Shown here: positions 34,101 to 45,905 of the stretch, piece by piece
Numbering within the stretch: the stretch's first letter is position 1
How the letters are laid out: every line of letters begins with the position of its first letter
From: Notolepis coatsorum
Taxonomy: Eukaryota; Chordata; Actinopteri; Aulopiformes; Paralepididae
Length of the DNA stretch: 64,000 nt
Direction: 5' to 3'
NCBI GenBank assembly: GCA_963971535.1
Contig: OZ020590.1
Location: 154,835,417 to 154,899,416, forward strand
The notes under the pieces: model-generated
Seen by the model: only the letters and a program-made list of their open reading frames with translations
Told to the model about the DNA's origin: nothing
Databases searched by the model: none
Position numbers and translations under genes: made by a program

Positions 34101-37100
34101 CTAGGGAGGAGAGAGAGAGACACTAGGGAGGAGAGAGAGACACTAGGGAGGAGAGATAGAGACACTAGGGAGGAGAGAGAGACAGTAGGGAGGAGAGAGA
34201 GACACTAGGGAGGAGAGAGAGAGACAGTAGGGAGGAGAGAGAGACACTAGGGAGGAGAGAGAGAGACACTAGGGAGGAGAGAGAGACACTAGGGAGGAGA
34301 GAGAGACACTAGGGAGGAGAGAGAGACACTAGGGAGGAGAGAGAGAGACACTAGGGAGGAGAGAGAGACAGTAGGGAGGAGAGAGAGACACTAGGGAGGA
34401 GAGAGAGAGACAGTAGGGAGGAGAGAGAGACACTAGGGAGGAGAGAGAGAGACACTAGGGAGGAGAGAGAGACACTAGGGAGGAGAGAGAGACACTAGGG
34501 ATGAGAGAGAGAGACTAGGGAGGAGAGAGAGACACTAGGGAGGAGAGAGAGACAGTAGGGAGGAGAGAGAGAGACTAGGGAGGAGAGAGAGAGAGACACT
34601 AGGGAGGAGAGAGAGACACTAGGGAGGAGAGAGAGAGACACTAGGGAGGAGAGAGAGACACTAGGGAGGAGAGAGAGACACTAGGGAGGAGAGAGAGAGA
34701 CACTAGGGAGGAGAGAGAGACAGTAGGGAGGAGAGAGAGACAGTAGGGAGGAGAGAGAGAGACACTAGGGAGGAGAGAGAGAGACACTAGGGAGGAGAGA
34801 GAGAGACACTAGGGAGGAGAGAGAGACACTAGGGAGGAGAGAGAGACACTAGGGAGGAGAGAGAGACAGTAGGGAGGAGAGAGAGAGACTAGGGAGGAGA
34901 GAGAGAGAGACACTAGGGAGGAGAGAGAGACACTAGGAGGAGAGAGAGACACTAGGGAGGAGAGAGAGACACTAGGGAGGAGAGAGAGACACTAGGGAGG
35001 AGAGAGAGAGACACTAGGGAGGAGAGAGAGACAGTAGGGAGGAGAGAGAGACAGTAGGGAGGAGAGAGAGAGACACTAGGGAGGAGAGAGAGAGACACTA
35101 GGGAGGAGAGAGAGACACTAGGGAGGAGAGAGAGACACTAGGAGGAGAGAGAGAGACTAGGGAGGAGAGAGAGACAGTAGGGAGGAGAGAGAGAGACACT
35201 AGGGAGGAGAGAGAGAGACACTAGGGAGGAGAGAGAGAGACTAGAGAGGAGAGAGAGACACTAGGGAGAGAGAGAGAGACTAGGGAGGAGAGAGAGACAC
35301 TAGGGAGGAGAGAGAGAGACACTAGGGAGGAGAGAGAGAGACACTAGGGAGGAGAGAGAGAGACACTAGGGAGGAGAGAGAGACAGTAGGGAGAGAGAGA
35401 GACACTAGGGAGGAGAGAGAGAGACAGTAGGGAGGAGAGAGAGACACTAGAGAGGAGAGAGAGACACTAGGGAGGAGAGAGAGACACTAGGAGGAGAGAG
35501 AGACACTAGAGAGGAGAGAGAGACACTAGGGAGGAGAGAGAGACACTAGGGAGGAGAGAGAGACACTAGAGAGGAGAGAGAGAGACACTAGGGAGGAGAG
35601 AGAGACACTAGGAGAGGAGAGAGAGACACTAGAGAGGAGAGAGAGAGACACTAGGGAGGAGAGAGAGACACTAGGGAGGAGAGAGAGACACTAGGGGGAG
35701 AGAGAGAGACACTCTAGGGAGGAGAGAGAGAGACAGTAGGGAGGAGAGAGAGACACTAGGAGAGGAGAGAGAGACACTAGAGAGGAGAGAGAGACAATAG
35801 GGAGGAGAGAGAGACACTAGAGAGGAGAGAGAGAGACACTAGGGAGGAGAGAGAGACACTAGGGAGGAGAGAGAGACACTAGGGGGAGAGAGAGAGACAC
35901 TAGGGAGGAGAGAGAGAGACAGTAGGGAGGAGAGAGAGACACTAGGGAGGAGAGAGAGACAGTAGGGAGGAGAGAGAGACACTAGGGAGGAGAGAGAGAC
36001 ACTAGAGAGGAGAGAGAGACAATAGGGAGGAGAGAGAGACACTAGGAGGAGAGAGAGAGACACTAGGGAGGAGAGAGAGACACTAGGGAGGAGAGAGAGA
36101 CAGTAGGGGGGAGAGAGAGAGACACTAGGGAGGAGAGAGAGAGACAGTAGGGAGGAGAGAGAGACACTAGGGAGGAGAGAGAGACAGTAGGGAGGAGAGA
36201 GAGAGACACTAGGGAAGAGAGAGAGAGACACTAGGGAGGAGAGAGAGAGACTAGGGAGGAGAGAGAGAGACACTAGGGAGGAGAGAGAGAGACACTAGGG
36301 AGGAGAGAGAGAGACACTAGGGAGGAGAGAGAGACACTAGGGAGGAGAGAGAGACACTAGGGAGGAGAGAGAGAGACACTAGGGAGGAGAGAGAGACACT
36401 AGGGAGGAGAGAGAGAGACACTAGGGAGGAGAGAGAGACACTAGGGAGGAGAGAGAGACACACTAGGGAGGAGAGAGAGAGACACTAGGGAGGAGAGAGA
36501 GACACTAGGGAGGAGAGAGAGAGACACTAGGGAGGAGAGAGAGACACTAGGGAGGAGAGAGAGAGACACTAGGGAGGAGAGAGAGACACTAGGGAGGAGA
36601 GAGAGACACTAGGGAGGAGAGAGAGACACTAGGGAGGAGAGAGAGACACTAGGGAGGAGAGAGAGAGACTAGGGAGGAGAGAGAGACACTAGGGAGGAGA
36701 GAGAGAGACACTAGGGAGGAGAGAGAGAGACACTAGGGAGGAGAGAGAGAGACCGTAGGGAGGAGAGAGAGACAGTAGGGAGAGAGAGAGACACTAGGGA
36801 GGAGAGAGAGACACTAGGGAGGAGAGAGAGAGACACTAGGGAGGAGAGAGAGACACTAGGGAGGAGAGAGAGAGACACTAGGGAGGAGAGAGAGACACTA
36901 GGGAGGAGAGAGAGACACTAGGGAGGAGAGAGAGAGACACTAGGGAGGAGAGAGAGAGACACTAGGGAGGAGAGAGAGAGACACTAGGGAGGAGAGAGAG
37001 AGACACTAGGGAGGAGAGAGAGAGACACTAGGGAGGAGAGAGAGAGACTAGGGAGGAGAGAGAGAGACACTAGGGAGGAGAGAGAGAGACACTAGGGAGG

Positions 37101-37938
37101 AGAGAGAGACACTAGGGAGGAGAGAGAGAGACACTAGGGAGGGGAGAGAGAGACACTAGGGAGGAGAGAGAGAGACACTAGGGAGGAGAGAGAGAGACTA
37201 GGGAGGAGAGAGAGAGACACTAGGGAGGAGAGAGAGACACTAGGGAGGAGAGAGAGACACTAGGGAGGAGAGAGAGAGACACTAGGGAGGAGAGAGAGAC
37301 AGTAGGGAGGAGAGAGAGAGACACTAGGGAGGAGAGAGAGAGACACTAGGGAGGAGAGAGAGAGACACTAGGGAGGAGAGAGAGACACTAGGGAGGAGAG
37401 AGAGAGACACTAGGGAGGAGAGAGAGACACGCTAGGGAGGAGAGAGAGACACTAGGGAGGAGAGAGAGAGACACTAGGGAGGAGAGAGAGACACTAGGGA
37501 GGAGAGAGAGACACTAGGGAGGAGAGAGAGAGAGACTAGGGAGGAGAGAGAGACAGTAGGGAGGAGAGAGAGAGACAGTAGGGAGGAGAGAGAGAGACAG
37601 TAGGGAGGAGAGAGAGAGACTAGGGAGGAGAGAGAGAGACACTAGGGAGGAGAGAGAGACACTAGGGAGGAGAGAGAGAGAGAGAGACACTAGGGAGGAG
37701 AGAGAGACAGTAGGGAGGAGAGAGAGACACTAGGGAGGAGAGAGAGACAGTAGGGAGGGAGAGAGAGAGAGAGAGACACTAGGGAGGAGAGAGAGACACT
37801 AGGAGGAGAGAGAGAGAGACACTAGGGAGGAGAGAGAGAGACACTAGGGAGGAGAGAGAGACACTAGGGAGGAGAGAGAGACATAGGGAGGAGAGAGAGA
37901 CACTAGGGAGGAGAGAGAGAGACACTAGGGAGGAGAGA

Positions 37939-38138
37939 NNNNNNNNNNNNNNNNNNNNNNNNNNNNNNNNNNNNNNNNNNNNNNNNNNNNNNNNNNNNNN
38001 NNNNNNNNNNNNNNNNNNNNNNNNNNNNNNNNNNNNNNNNNNNNNNNNNNNNNNNNNNNNNNNNNNNNNNNNNNNNNNNNNNNNNNNNNNNNNNNNNNNN
38101 NNNNNNNNNNNNNNNNNNNNNNNNNNNNNNNNNNNNNN
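37939..38138. other. Assembly gap (200 N)
   Basis: Two hundred N separate the purine array from the 45-bp minisatellite. The real junction between them is unknown. Confidence 1.
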
Positions 38139-40170
38139 GCTCAGTGACCCTTAACCTCTGCTCTCACATCGCTGGTCGGTGACCCTTAACCTCTGCTCTC
38201 GCATCGCTGCTCAGTGAACCTTAACCTCTTAACATGCGAGGGCCCACATTTCTGGGGAAATACTACTTCTGGACTACTAACTAACTACTACAAAAAAACG
38301 TGAGTAACACGTTTTACTACAACTCAAGTTCAGACCTATGTTACACTATTTACACTATTTCATTAGCACTAAAAGTGAATTATCTTTATTGTATCAGAAA
38401 CGTTAGCCTCTACTCTCTCATCACTGCTCACTATACCTGACCTAACGTTAGCCTCTGCTCTCACATCACTGCTCACTGAACCTGACCTAACGTTAGCCTC
38501 TACTCTCTCATCACCGCTCAGTGAACCTGACCTAACGTTAGCTCTGCTCTCACATCACTGCTCACTGAACCTGACCTAACGTTAGCCTCTACTCTCTCAT
38601 CACCGCTCAGTGAACCTGACCTAACGTTAGCCTCTACTCTCTCATCACCGCTCAGTGAACCTGACCTAACGTTAGCCTCTACTCTCACATCACTGCTCAG
38701 TGAACCTGACCTAACGTTAGCCTCTGCTCTCACATCACTGCTCACTGAACCTGACCTAACGTTAGCCTCTACTCTCTCATCACTGCTCAGTGAACCTGAC
38801 CTAACGTTAGCCTCTACTCTCTCATCACTGTCACTATACCTGACCTAACGTTAGCCTCTACTCTCTCATCACTGCTTACTGAACATGAACCTAACGTTAG
38901 CCTCTGCTCTCACATCACTGCTCACTGAACCTGACCTAATGTTAGCCTCTACTCTCTCCCATCACTGCTCAGTGACCTGACCTAACGTTAGCCTCTACTC
39001 TCTCATCACCGCTCAGTGAACCTGACCTAACGTTAGCCTCTACTCTCCCATCACTGCTCAGTGAACCTGACCTAACGTTAGCCTCTACTCTCTCATCACT
39101 GCTCAGTGAACACGACCTAACGTTAGCCTCTACTCTCTCATCACTGCTCAGTGAACCTGACCTAACGTTAGCCTCTACTCTCTCATCACTGCTCAGTGAA
39201 CATGACCTAACGTTAGCCTCTACTCTCTCATCACTGCTCACTGAACCTGACCTAACGTTAGCCTCTACTCTCACATCACTGCTCACTGAACCTGACCTAA
39301 CGTTAGCCTCTACTCTCTCATCACTGCTCAGTGAACCTGACCTAACGTTAGCCTCTACTCTCTCATCACTGCTCACTGAACCTGACCTAACGTTAGCCTC
39401 TACTCTCTCATCACTGCTTACTGAACATGAACCTAACGTTAGCCTCTACTCTCTCATCACTGCTCACTGAACCTGACCTAACGTTAGCCTCTACTCTCTC
39501 ATCACTGCTCAGTGAACCTGACCTAACGTTAGCCTCTACTCTCTCATCACTGCTCCGTGAACCTGACCTAACGTTAGCCTCTACTCTCTCATCACTGCTC
39601 ACTGAACCTGACCTAACGTTAGCCTCTACTCTCTCATCACTGCTCAGTGAACATGACCTAACGTTAGCCTCTACTCTCACATCACTGCTCAGTGAACCTG
39701 ACCTAACGTTAGCCTCTACTCTCTCATCACTGCTCAGTGAACCTGACCTAACGTTAGCCTCTACTCTCTCATCACAGCTCAGTGAATACCTGACCTAACG
39801 TTAGCCTCTACTCTCTCATCACTGCTCAGTGAACATGACCTAACGTTAGCCTCTACTCTCTCATCACTGCTCAGTGAACCTGACCTAACGTTAGCCTCTA
39901 CTCTCTCATCACTGCTCAGTGAACATGACCTAACGTTAGCCTCTACTCTCTCATCATTCACTGCTCAGTGAACCTGACCTAACGTTAGCCTCTACTCTCT
40001 CATCACTGCTCACTGAACCTGACCTAACGTTAGCCTCTACTCTCTCATCACTGCTCACTGAACCTGACCTAACGTTAGCCTCTACTCTCTCATCACTGCT
40101 TACTGAACCTGACCTAACGTTAGCCTCTACCCTCACATCACCGCTCACTATACCTGACCTAACGTTAGCC
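38139..40170. repeat. 45-bp minisatellite with a CTAACGTTAG palindrome
   Basis: About 40 units begin CCTGACCTAACGTTAGCCTC and continue with TACTCTCTCATCACTGCTCA. The unit is 45 bp, a multiple of three, so the minus strand shows pseudo-frames with a 15-residue period (SSDERVEANVRSGSL). Frequent stops and indels across the array argue against coding. A short diverged stretch (about 38220-38400) interrupts it near the left end. Confidence 0.95.
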
Positions 40171-40501
40171 TATAGGTGTTTGGTTCAAGACATAAAATAG
40201 GTGCCTCTCTTTTTAGGGGCCCACAACCTAACCAGGTTGAGAACCACTGTCTCTGTTATTATCACCCCAGTATGGACCAAAATATGACAGTTCTCCCTTT
40301 TTTAGAATCAGGCTTTCAGGATGACAGTGACGGAAATAGTACCTGAATTGACTGAATTGGGCCAAATGACTGAACTCAACTGAGCTACTGTAGCTCCCCC
40401 GGTACTTAAAAGGTGTCGAGGAAGAGGCACCCTATCGCGGGGGATCAGAAGGATCCACACAGGTCAGCGTTGGGGTCACGGTGACAGCACCTCTGTTAAC
40501 A

Positions 40502-40502
<1 letters not shown>
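40171..40502. other. Intronic DNA with a hAT-like terminal repeat
   Basis: CCAGGTTGAGAACCACTG near 40228-40245 matches the inverted end CAGTGGTTCTCAACCTGG common in hAT elements. I did not find the partner end. No exon is recognised. Confidence 0.45.

Positions 40503-40557
<55 letters not shown>
40503..40557. repeat. TG/CA microsatellite next to an NCAM1 donor site
   Basis: About 27 TG copies lie on the plus strand. In the gene sense this is (CA)n starting about 39 nt downstream of the donor at 40596. Confidence 0.97.
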
Positions 40558-40561
<4 letters not shown>

Positions 40562-40596
40562 GCAGGGAGGTTGGGGGTTATTGAGGATAGTGATAC

Positions 40597-40777
40597 CTGG
40601 CACGGTGGTTGGTTCTGGGGCGGTCTTGAAGAAGAGCACGGCGGGCTTGGACTTCCCCCGCTGGTTCTCGGCCACGACGAACACCTCGTACTCCGTGTTC
40701 CAGTCCAGGCCGGACAGGACCACGTGCTCGCTGCCGCTGGGCAGGCTGATCTCTGGCTTCCAGTCGGACACGTGCTT
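40597..40777 (-). CDS. ncam1: NCAM1 exon: second part of the second FN3 domain, with FGL loop (classical exon 14)
   Basis: This exon encodes the C-terminal part of the same FN3 domain. Seen: acceptor TTCTATAG, then KHVSDWKPEISLPSG, a LDWNTEYEV strand, EVFVVAENQRGKSKP and FFKTAPEPTTVP, then donor GTATCA. The length is 181 nt, entering in phase 0 and leaving in phase 1. Known: the mammalian FGL segment EVYVVAENQQGKSKA is the FG-loop FGFR-binding site and overlaps a Walker-like AxxxxGKS ATP motif. Here it lies at about 40643-40687, with Y to F, Q to R and A to P changes and the AENQRGKS core kept. In mammals the phase-1 end leads to a GPI exon or a transmembrane exon; neither is recognisable downstream in this window. 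A CT tract lies upstream of the acceptor and a CA repeat downstream of the donor. Confidence 0.94.
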
Positions 40778-40807
40778 CTATAGAACCAAGAACACAAGCG
40801 GGATGGT

Positions 40808-40927
<120 letters not shown>

Positions 40928-40939
40928 CTCGTTAGCCCT

Positions 40940-42371
40940 GTCAGGTGTATGATGTCACGTCATTATTGTGTTGTGTTATGCCGTTACAATGTCTCATGTT
41001 ATGTTACAATGCATTATGTTAGATTACAATGTGTTGTGTTGTTATATTATGTTAGTGTGTTGTGTTGTTATGTTATGTTAGATTACAATGTGTTGTGTTG
41101 TTATGTTAGTGTGTTGTGTTGTTATGTTATGTTACGAGATGTGATGTGATGTGATGTGACATGATGTTATGTGATGTGATGTCATGTGATGTGATGTGAT
41201 GTGATGTCATGTGATGTCATGTGAAGTGATGTGATGGTGACGTGATGTTATGTGATGTGATGTGATGTGATGTCATGTGATGTCATGTGAAGTGATGTGA
41301 TGGTGACGTGATGTTATGTGATGTGATGTGATGTCATGTGATGTCATGTGAAGTGATGTGATGGTAAGTAAGTAAGTAAGTAAGTATTTATAAAGCACCT
41401 TTCATACATGTCATGTAGTGACGTGATGTTATGTGATGTGATGTGATGTAGTGTGATGTGATGTAGTGTCATGTGATGGTGACGTGATGTTATGTGATGT
41501 GATGTGATGTGATGTGATGTGATGTCATGTGATGTCATGTGAAGTGATGTGATGGTGACGTGATGTGATGTGATGTGATGTGATGTGATGTAGTGTGATG
41601 TGATGTGATGTGATGTGATGTCATGTGATGTGATGTAGTGTGATGTGATGTGATGTGATGTCATGTGATGTGATGTAGTGTGATGTGATGTGATGTCATG
41701 TGATGTCATGTGATGTGATGTGATGTGACGTGATGTTATGTGATGTGATGGTGATGTGATGTCATGTGATGTCATGTGAAGTGATGTGATGTGATGTGAT
41801 GTAGTGTGATGTGATGTGATGTCATGTGATGTCATGTGATGTGATGTGACGTGATGTGATGTGATGTCATGTGATGTCATGTGATGTGATGTGATGTGAC
41901 GTGATGTGATGTGACGTGATGTCATGTGATGTGATGTAGTGTGATGTGATGTGATGTGATGTGATGTGATGTCATGTGATGTCATGTGATGTGATGTGAT
42001 GTGACGTGATGTGATGTGATGTCATGTGATGTCATGTGATGTGATGTGATGTGACGTGATGTGATGTGACGTGATGTCATGTGATGTCATGTGATGTCAT
42101 GTGATGTGATGTGATGTGACGTGATGTGATGTGACGTGATGTGATGTGATGTCATGTGATGTCATGTGATGTCATGTGATGTGATGTGATGTGATGTCAT
42201 GTGATGTGATGTGATGTCATGTGATGTGATGTGATGTGATGTGACATGATGTGACGTGATGTCATGTGATGTCATGTGATGTCATGTGATGTGATGTGAT
42301 GTGACGTGATGTGATGTGACGTGATGTCATGTGATGTGATGTCATGTGATGTGATGTGATGTTATGTTATG
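40940..42371. repeat. Pentanucleotide array (TTATG then GTGAT/GTCAT)
   Basis: The first 190 bp are degenerate TGTTATGTTA repeats; the rest is GTGAT with GTCAT, GTGAC and GTAGT variants. A five-base period leaves all frames with a five-residue repeat on the minus strand, which explains the long histidine/serine/threonine frame there. It is not a gene. Confidence 0.95.
41363..41416 (-). mobile_element. Tiny retroelement 3' end inside the pentanucleotide array
   Basis: The plus strand reads GTAAGTAAGTAAGTAAGTAT, then TTATAAAGCACCTTTCATAC. Reversed, this is the GAAAGGTGCTTTATAAAT ending of fish retroelements plus a (CTTA)n tail. Array sequence flanks both sides. Confidence 0.6.
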
Positions 42372-43828
42372 TTTAGGCAGGGATTAAAGCAAAAAAAATC
42401 TCCTGACTTAACTTTTTTCAGGCCAAGTCTATTCTTATTTTAACCTCCACTGTATTTTTTTTAATAGCGTTAGTGTTTTAAGGGAGCCTACTTGTAGAGC
42501 CTACTGTCCTGACTGTGACTATAGACCCTACTGTTGTGGTTGTTGTGCCAGGCAGGGAGGCTGTGTGCTGGAGAGCGTGAATGCAAGTCTTGTGGCTAGC
42601 TTCTGATTGATGGCGAGCTAGCACCCTTTTCCCATTACTTTGAACCATGAACTAAAAGGCTTGTTATCATACAAACAAGGGACTAAACACGTTATGCCAC
42701 AACAATGTGGAACGCCCTACCCACAGCCGTAAATTTTTTTGAATCCTCTGTGTTTCCCACAGGATTTAGTGAGACTGTGGTGGTGGGTGAACCTCTGCCC
42801 CTCCAGAGGGGTCCGGGGGCATGCCCCCTCGGATAATTTTTATGTTTTAAAGTTAAATGCATCAATCTGGTGCACTTTGAGAGCAAAATTAAGAGGCTAG
42901 ATCTATGATGATCTTTGTGCTCAAAACACAAAATCGACTAGACACTAGAGCATACATTTGAGCCATCAAAGAAATTAAGCAAAAGTGGTTACCTGTGTTG
43001 AACTAGTTTATTTTTTAGAAGAAAAAAAAATAGACTGGATTACTATTACGACTACTACCACCACCAATACTACTGAAACATCCCTATTGACAAACTTTAT
43101 AAAAAAAAAAAAGTAAAAAAAAAGTTAATTTTTTTCTTTTTTTTTTCTTTTTTCTTTTTTTTAATATCAATTAAAATATCATATAAATATAATCAAATAG
43201 ACGGAAATCCGTCTCAAGATGGAACGCTTTAATGCCTGTGTTTAGGGCTGTCAAAGTTAATGCTTTAACTTTGGAGATTAATTTAAATTAATTAAAGCAT
43301 TAAAATTTATTAATCTAGATGAATCTTTTTTTGTATTTTATTTTTTTATTATTTTTTAAACAAACACATAAACAAACATGACAACACACAATAGGATATA
43401 CAAATACACATATGCTCCAGCTCGTACCCGCCTCTCCCGGACCCCCCATTGGATAATCCAACCATTATAATTTGTTCCTAACCAGACACTACCATTATAT
43501 GCTAGCTTTTATTCTCTCCACCACTTCTAACCACATTGCCATTTTGGATTCATTCATAATCTAGATGAATCTATGGAGTGAAACATCTTCAATCTCAGCG
43601 CCGCGGATATAAGAAAGAGGTCTAGCTGAGTCAATGTTGATGGTTTTGTTGAACATTTGTATTTCACAGGAGAGAAACTGTATTCAAAGAAAGCTATTAT
43701 AATAGTCTTTGAATCTAAATATACTTTCTTTGTGTTGATTTTACATTAATTCCATGATTTGGATTTGAACCCAGCGTCTCCAGCGTTGATGGCGAGCGCC
43801 TTGCCCACTACACCACCTAGCCGCCCTA
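42372..43828. mobile_element. Composite transposon-derived block splitting the pentanucleotide array
   Basis: The same TTATG repeat ends at 42371 and resumes at 43829. Between them are a fish repeat around 42690-42900 (CCAGAGGGGTCCGGGGGCAT), an A/T-homopolymer region at 43080-43170, a hAT-like GGGCTGTCAAAGTTAA at about 43246 with an AT-rich palindrome, and a tRNA-derived SINE head at the right edge. No host exon is recognised. Confidence 0.55.
43755..43827 (-). mobile_element. tRNA-derived SINE head
   Basis: On the minus strand GGGCGGCTAGGTGGTGTAGT starts a tRNA-like segment with B box GGTTCAAATCC. It is the same class of head as the SINEs at 45304, 56491 and 57223, but the body differs. Confidence 0.6.
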
Positions 43829-43941
43829 GTTATGTTATGTTATGTTATGTTATGTTATGTTATGTTATGTTATGTTATGTTATGTTATGTTATGTTATGT
43901 TACGTGATGTGATGTGACGTGACGTGATGTGATGTGATGTC
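43829..43941. repeat. GTTAT/GTGAT pentanucleotide array, second part
   Basis: About 15 GTTAT copies are followed by GTGAT/GTGAC copies, the same units as at 40940-42371. It lies about 64 nt past the donor of the upstream NCAM1 exon. Confidence 0.95.
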
Positions 43942-44005
43942 TTGGACCAGATGGTACACAGAGTGGTCCAGAGCGTCACCCCCTGACCCCCGTCATCATA
44001 CTCAC

Positions 44006-44130
44006 GGCCTTGTATCGGACCAGGTAGTGCTTGATGGGCGAGCCGCCGTCGTCCTGTTTGATCCAGTTGACCTTGAGGGTGTTGTCCCTGGTCAGCGTCT
44101 TGGCCTCCAGCTTAGGGGCACTGGGCTCCC
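44006..44130 (-). CDS. ncam1: NCAM1 exon: first part of the second FN3 domain (classical exon 13)
   Basis: This internal exon encodes the N-terminal part of the membrane-proximal fibronectin type III domain of the neural cell adhesion molecule, a cell-surface Ig/FN3 protein of homophilic adhesion and FGF-receptor signalling. Seen: on the minus strand a TGCAG acceptor precedes GGGAGCCC, and the frame reads GEPSAPKLEAK, then KVNWIKQDDGGSPI and HYLVRYKA, followed by donor GTGAGT. The length is 125 nt; it enters in phase 1 and leaves in phase 0, and it joins in frame to the exon at 40597-40777. Known: GEPSAPKLE and IKQDDGGSPI are hallmarks of NCAM1, while NCAM2 differs strongly here. A TCTG microsatellite begins 86 nt upstream of the acceptor, and a pentanucleotide array lies about 64 nt past the donor. 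I cannot tell ncam1a from ncam1b. Confidence 0.93.
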
Positions 44131-44216
44131 CTGCACGGAACACAACCAGGAGGCCGTGGTTAGTTGCCACAGAAACAGCCAAAAAGGTCAATAATATCCT
44201 CCTGCCTGTCGCCCTA

Positions 44217-45290
<1,074 letters not shown>

Positions 45291-45303
45291 TAATTATAAT
45301 AAA

Positions 45304-45752
45304 AAAAAAATCTTTATCTACTTTTTCTCCTCCTTTTTCTGTGATTTTTCTCCCATCCCAATTTACCTCTCGTGCCAATTCTCTCTCCCCTGTCCTGATC
45401 GTTGCTCGCATGTGCCCCCCACTGGCCGGTCGTAGGGAGGATAGAAGCCCATCACATGTCCCCTCCGATACATGTGGAGGCAGCCAGTCACATCTTTTCA
45501 CCTGCCTGCCTGTGTGGGAGGCTCACGCTACCCCCGCTATTTCCTGTCTCTGCCGTGCAGCCGTCCCACAACCGACCTGTAGGAGTCGCTGTCCACAACG
45601 TCCAGATTACCACCCATCGACTTCCACCCGCTGACTCTGCCAATTGAGCCAGTATGACGGCCGGCCCAAGTCGGAGGCAACACCGACAGCCAGATTTTTG
45701 AACTCTTGCGTTGGTGACGAGCGCAATGTCCGCTGTACCACCCAGCCGCCCG
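45304..45752 (-). mobile_element. tRNA-headed SINE, copy A, with 12-bp TSD
   Basis: AATTATAATAAA flanks both sides (45292-45303 and 45753-45764). The minus strand starts GGGCGGCTGGGTGGTACAGC with a degenerate B box, then a body with CCGACTTGGGCCGGCCGTCA and CCACATGTATCGGAGGGGAC, and ends in an A-rich tail. Copies B (56491-56969) and C (57223-57418) have the same orientation. Confidence 0.9.
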
Positions 45753-45764
45753 AATTATAATAAA

Positions 45765-45905
45765 TGTTATTCTTTTGTCCCCTTTCCCTGTTACCTCTCG
45801 AGAGGCCCTTTTGTCCTCTCTCCAGACCATCGTTGTAAATAAGTAATTTGTTCCTAATTGACCTGCCTGGTTAAATAAAGGTTACATACATACAATAAAT
45901 AAATC
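45765..45905 (+). mobile_element. LINE-like 3' end
   Basis: CCTGCCTGGTTAAATAAAGG followed by TTACATACATACAATAAATA is a common fish retroelement ending. SINE copy A appears to be inserted in or next to it. Confidence 0.5.

Larger units (their letters stand above)
12626..37938. repeat. Giant purine-rich minisatellite, unit about 22-24 bp
   Basis: The basic unit is CACTAGGGAGGAGAGAGAGA plus a variable number of GA. Variants include CAGTAGGG, CACTAGAG, CACTAGGC and deletion of the CACT part. About 24.5 kb of array, excluding the LINE insertion at 24315-25148, gives roughly a thousand units. The plus strand is almost all purine apart from CACT, and the minus strand is CT-rich. The array ends at a run of N, so its true length is unknown. 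The many serine/leucine-rich frames on the minus strand are translations of the repeat and not genes. It lies in the inferred NCAM1 intron. Confidence 0.98.

Noticed and set aside
12626-37938. Many serine/leucine/proline-rich minus-strand reading frames
   Set aside because: They are translations of the CT-rich strand of the minisatellite, change frame with each GA length change and have no start, splice or domain context.
12626-37938. CRISPR array
   Set aside because: Repeats are directly adjacent with no unique spacers and the host is a eukaryote.
38518-40148. Minus-strand frames repeating SSDERVEANVRSGSL
   Set aside because: The period is 45 bp so frames stay open by chance for a few units, but stops and shifts break the frame repeatedly.
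40171-40502. NCAM1 transmembrane or GPI exon just downstream of the FN3-2 exon
   Set aside because: No hydrophobic stretch with proper splice sites in the minus strand; the sequence looks like a hAT end and intronic DNA.
41344-41985. 213-residue histidine/serine/threonine repeat frame on the minus strand
   Set aside because: A five-base repeat without stop trinucleotides is open in every frame; there is no unique coding part.
42692-42931. Small protein gene on the minus strand
   Set aside because: The DNA around CCAGAGGGGTCCGGGGGCAT is a dispersed fish repeat, not a unique gene.
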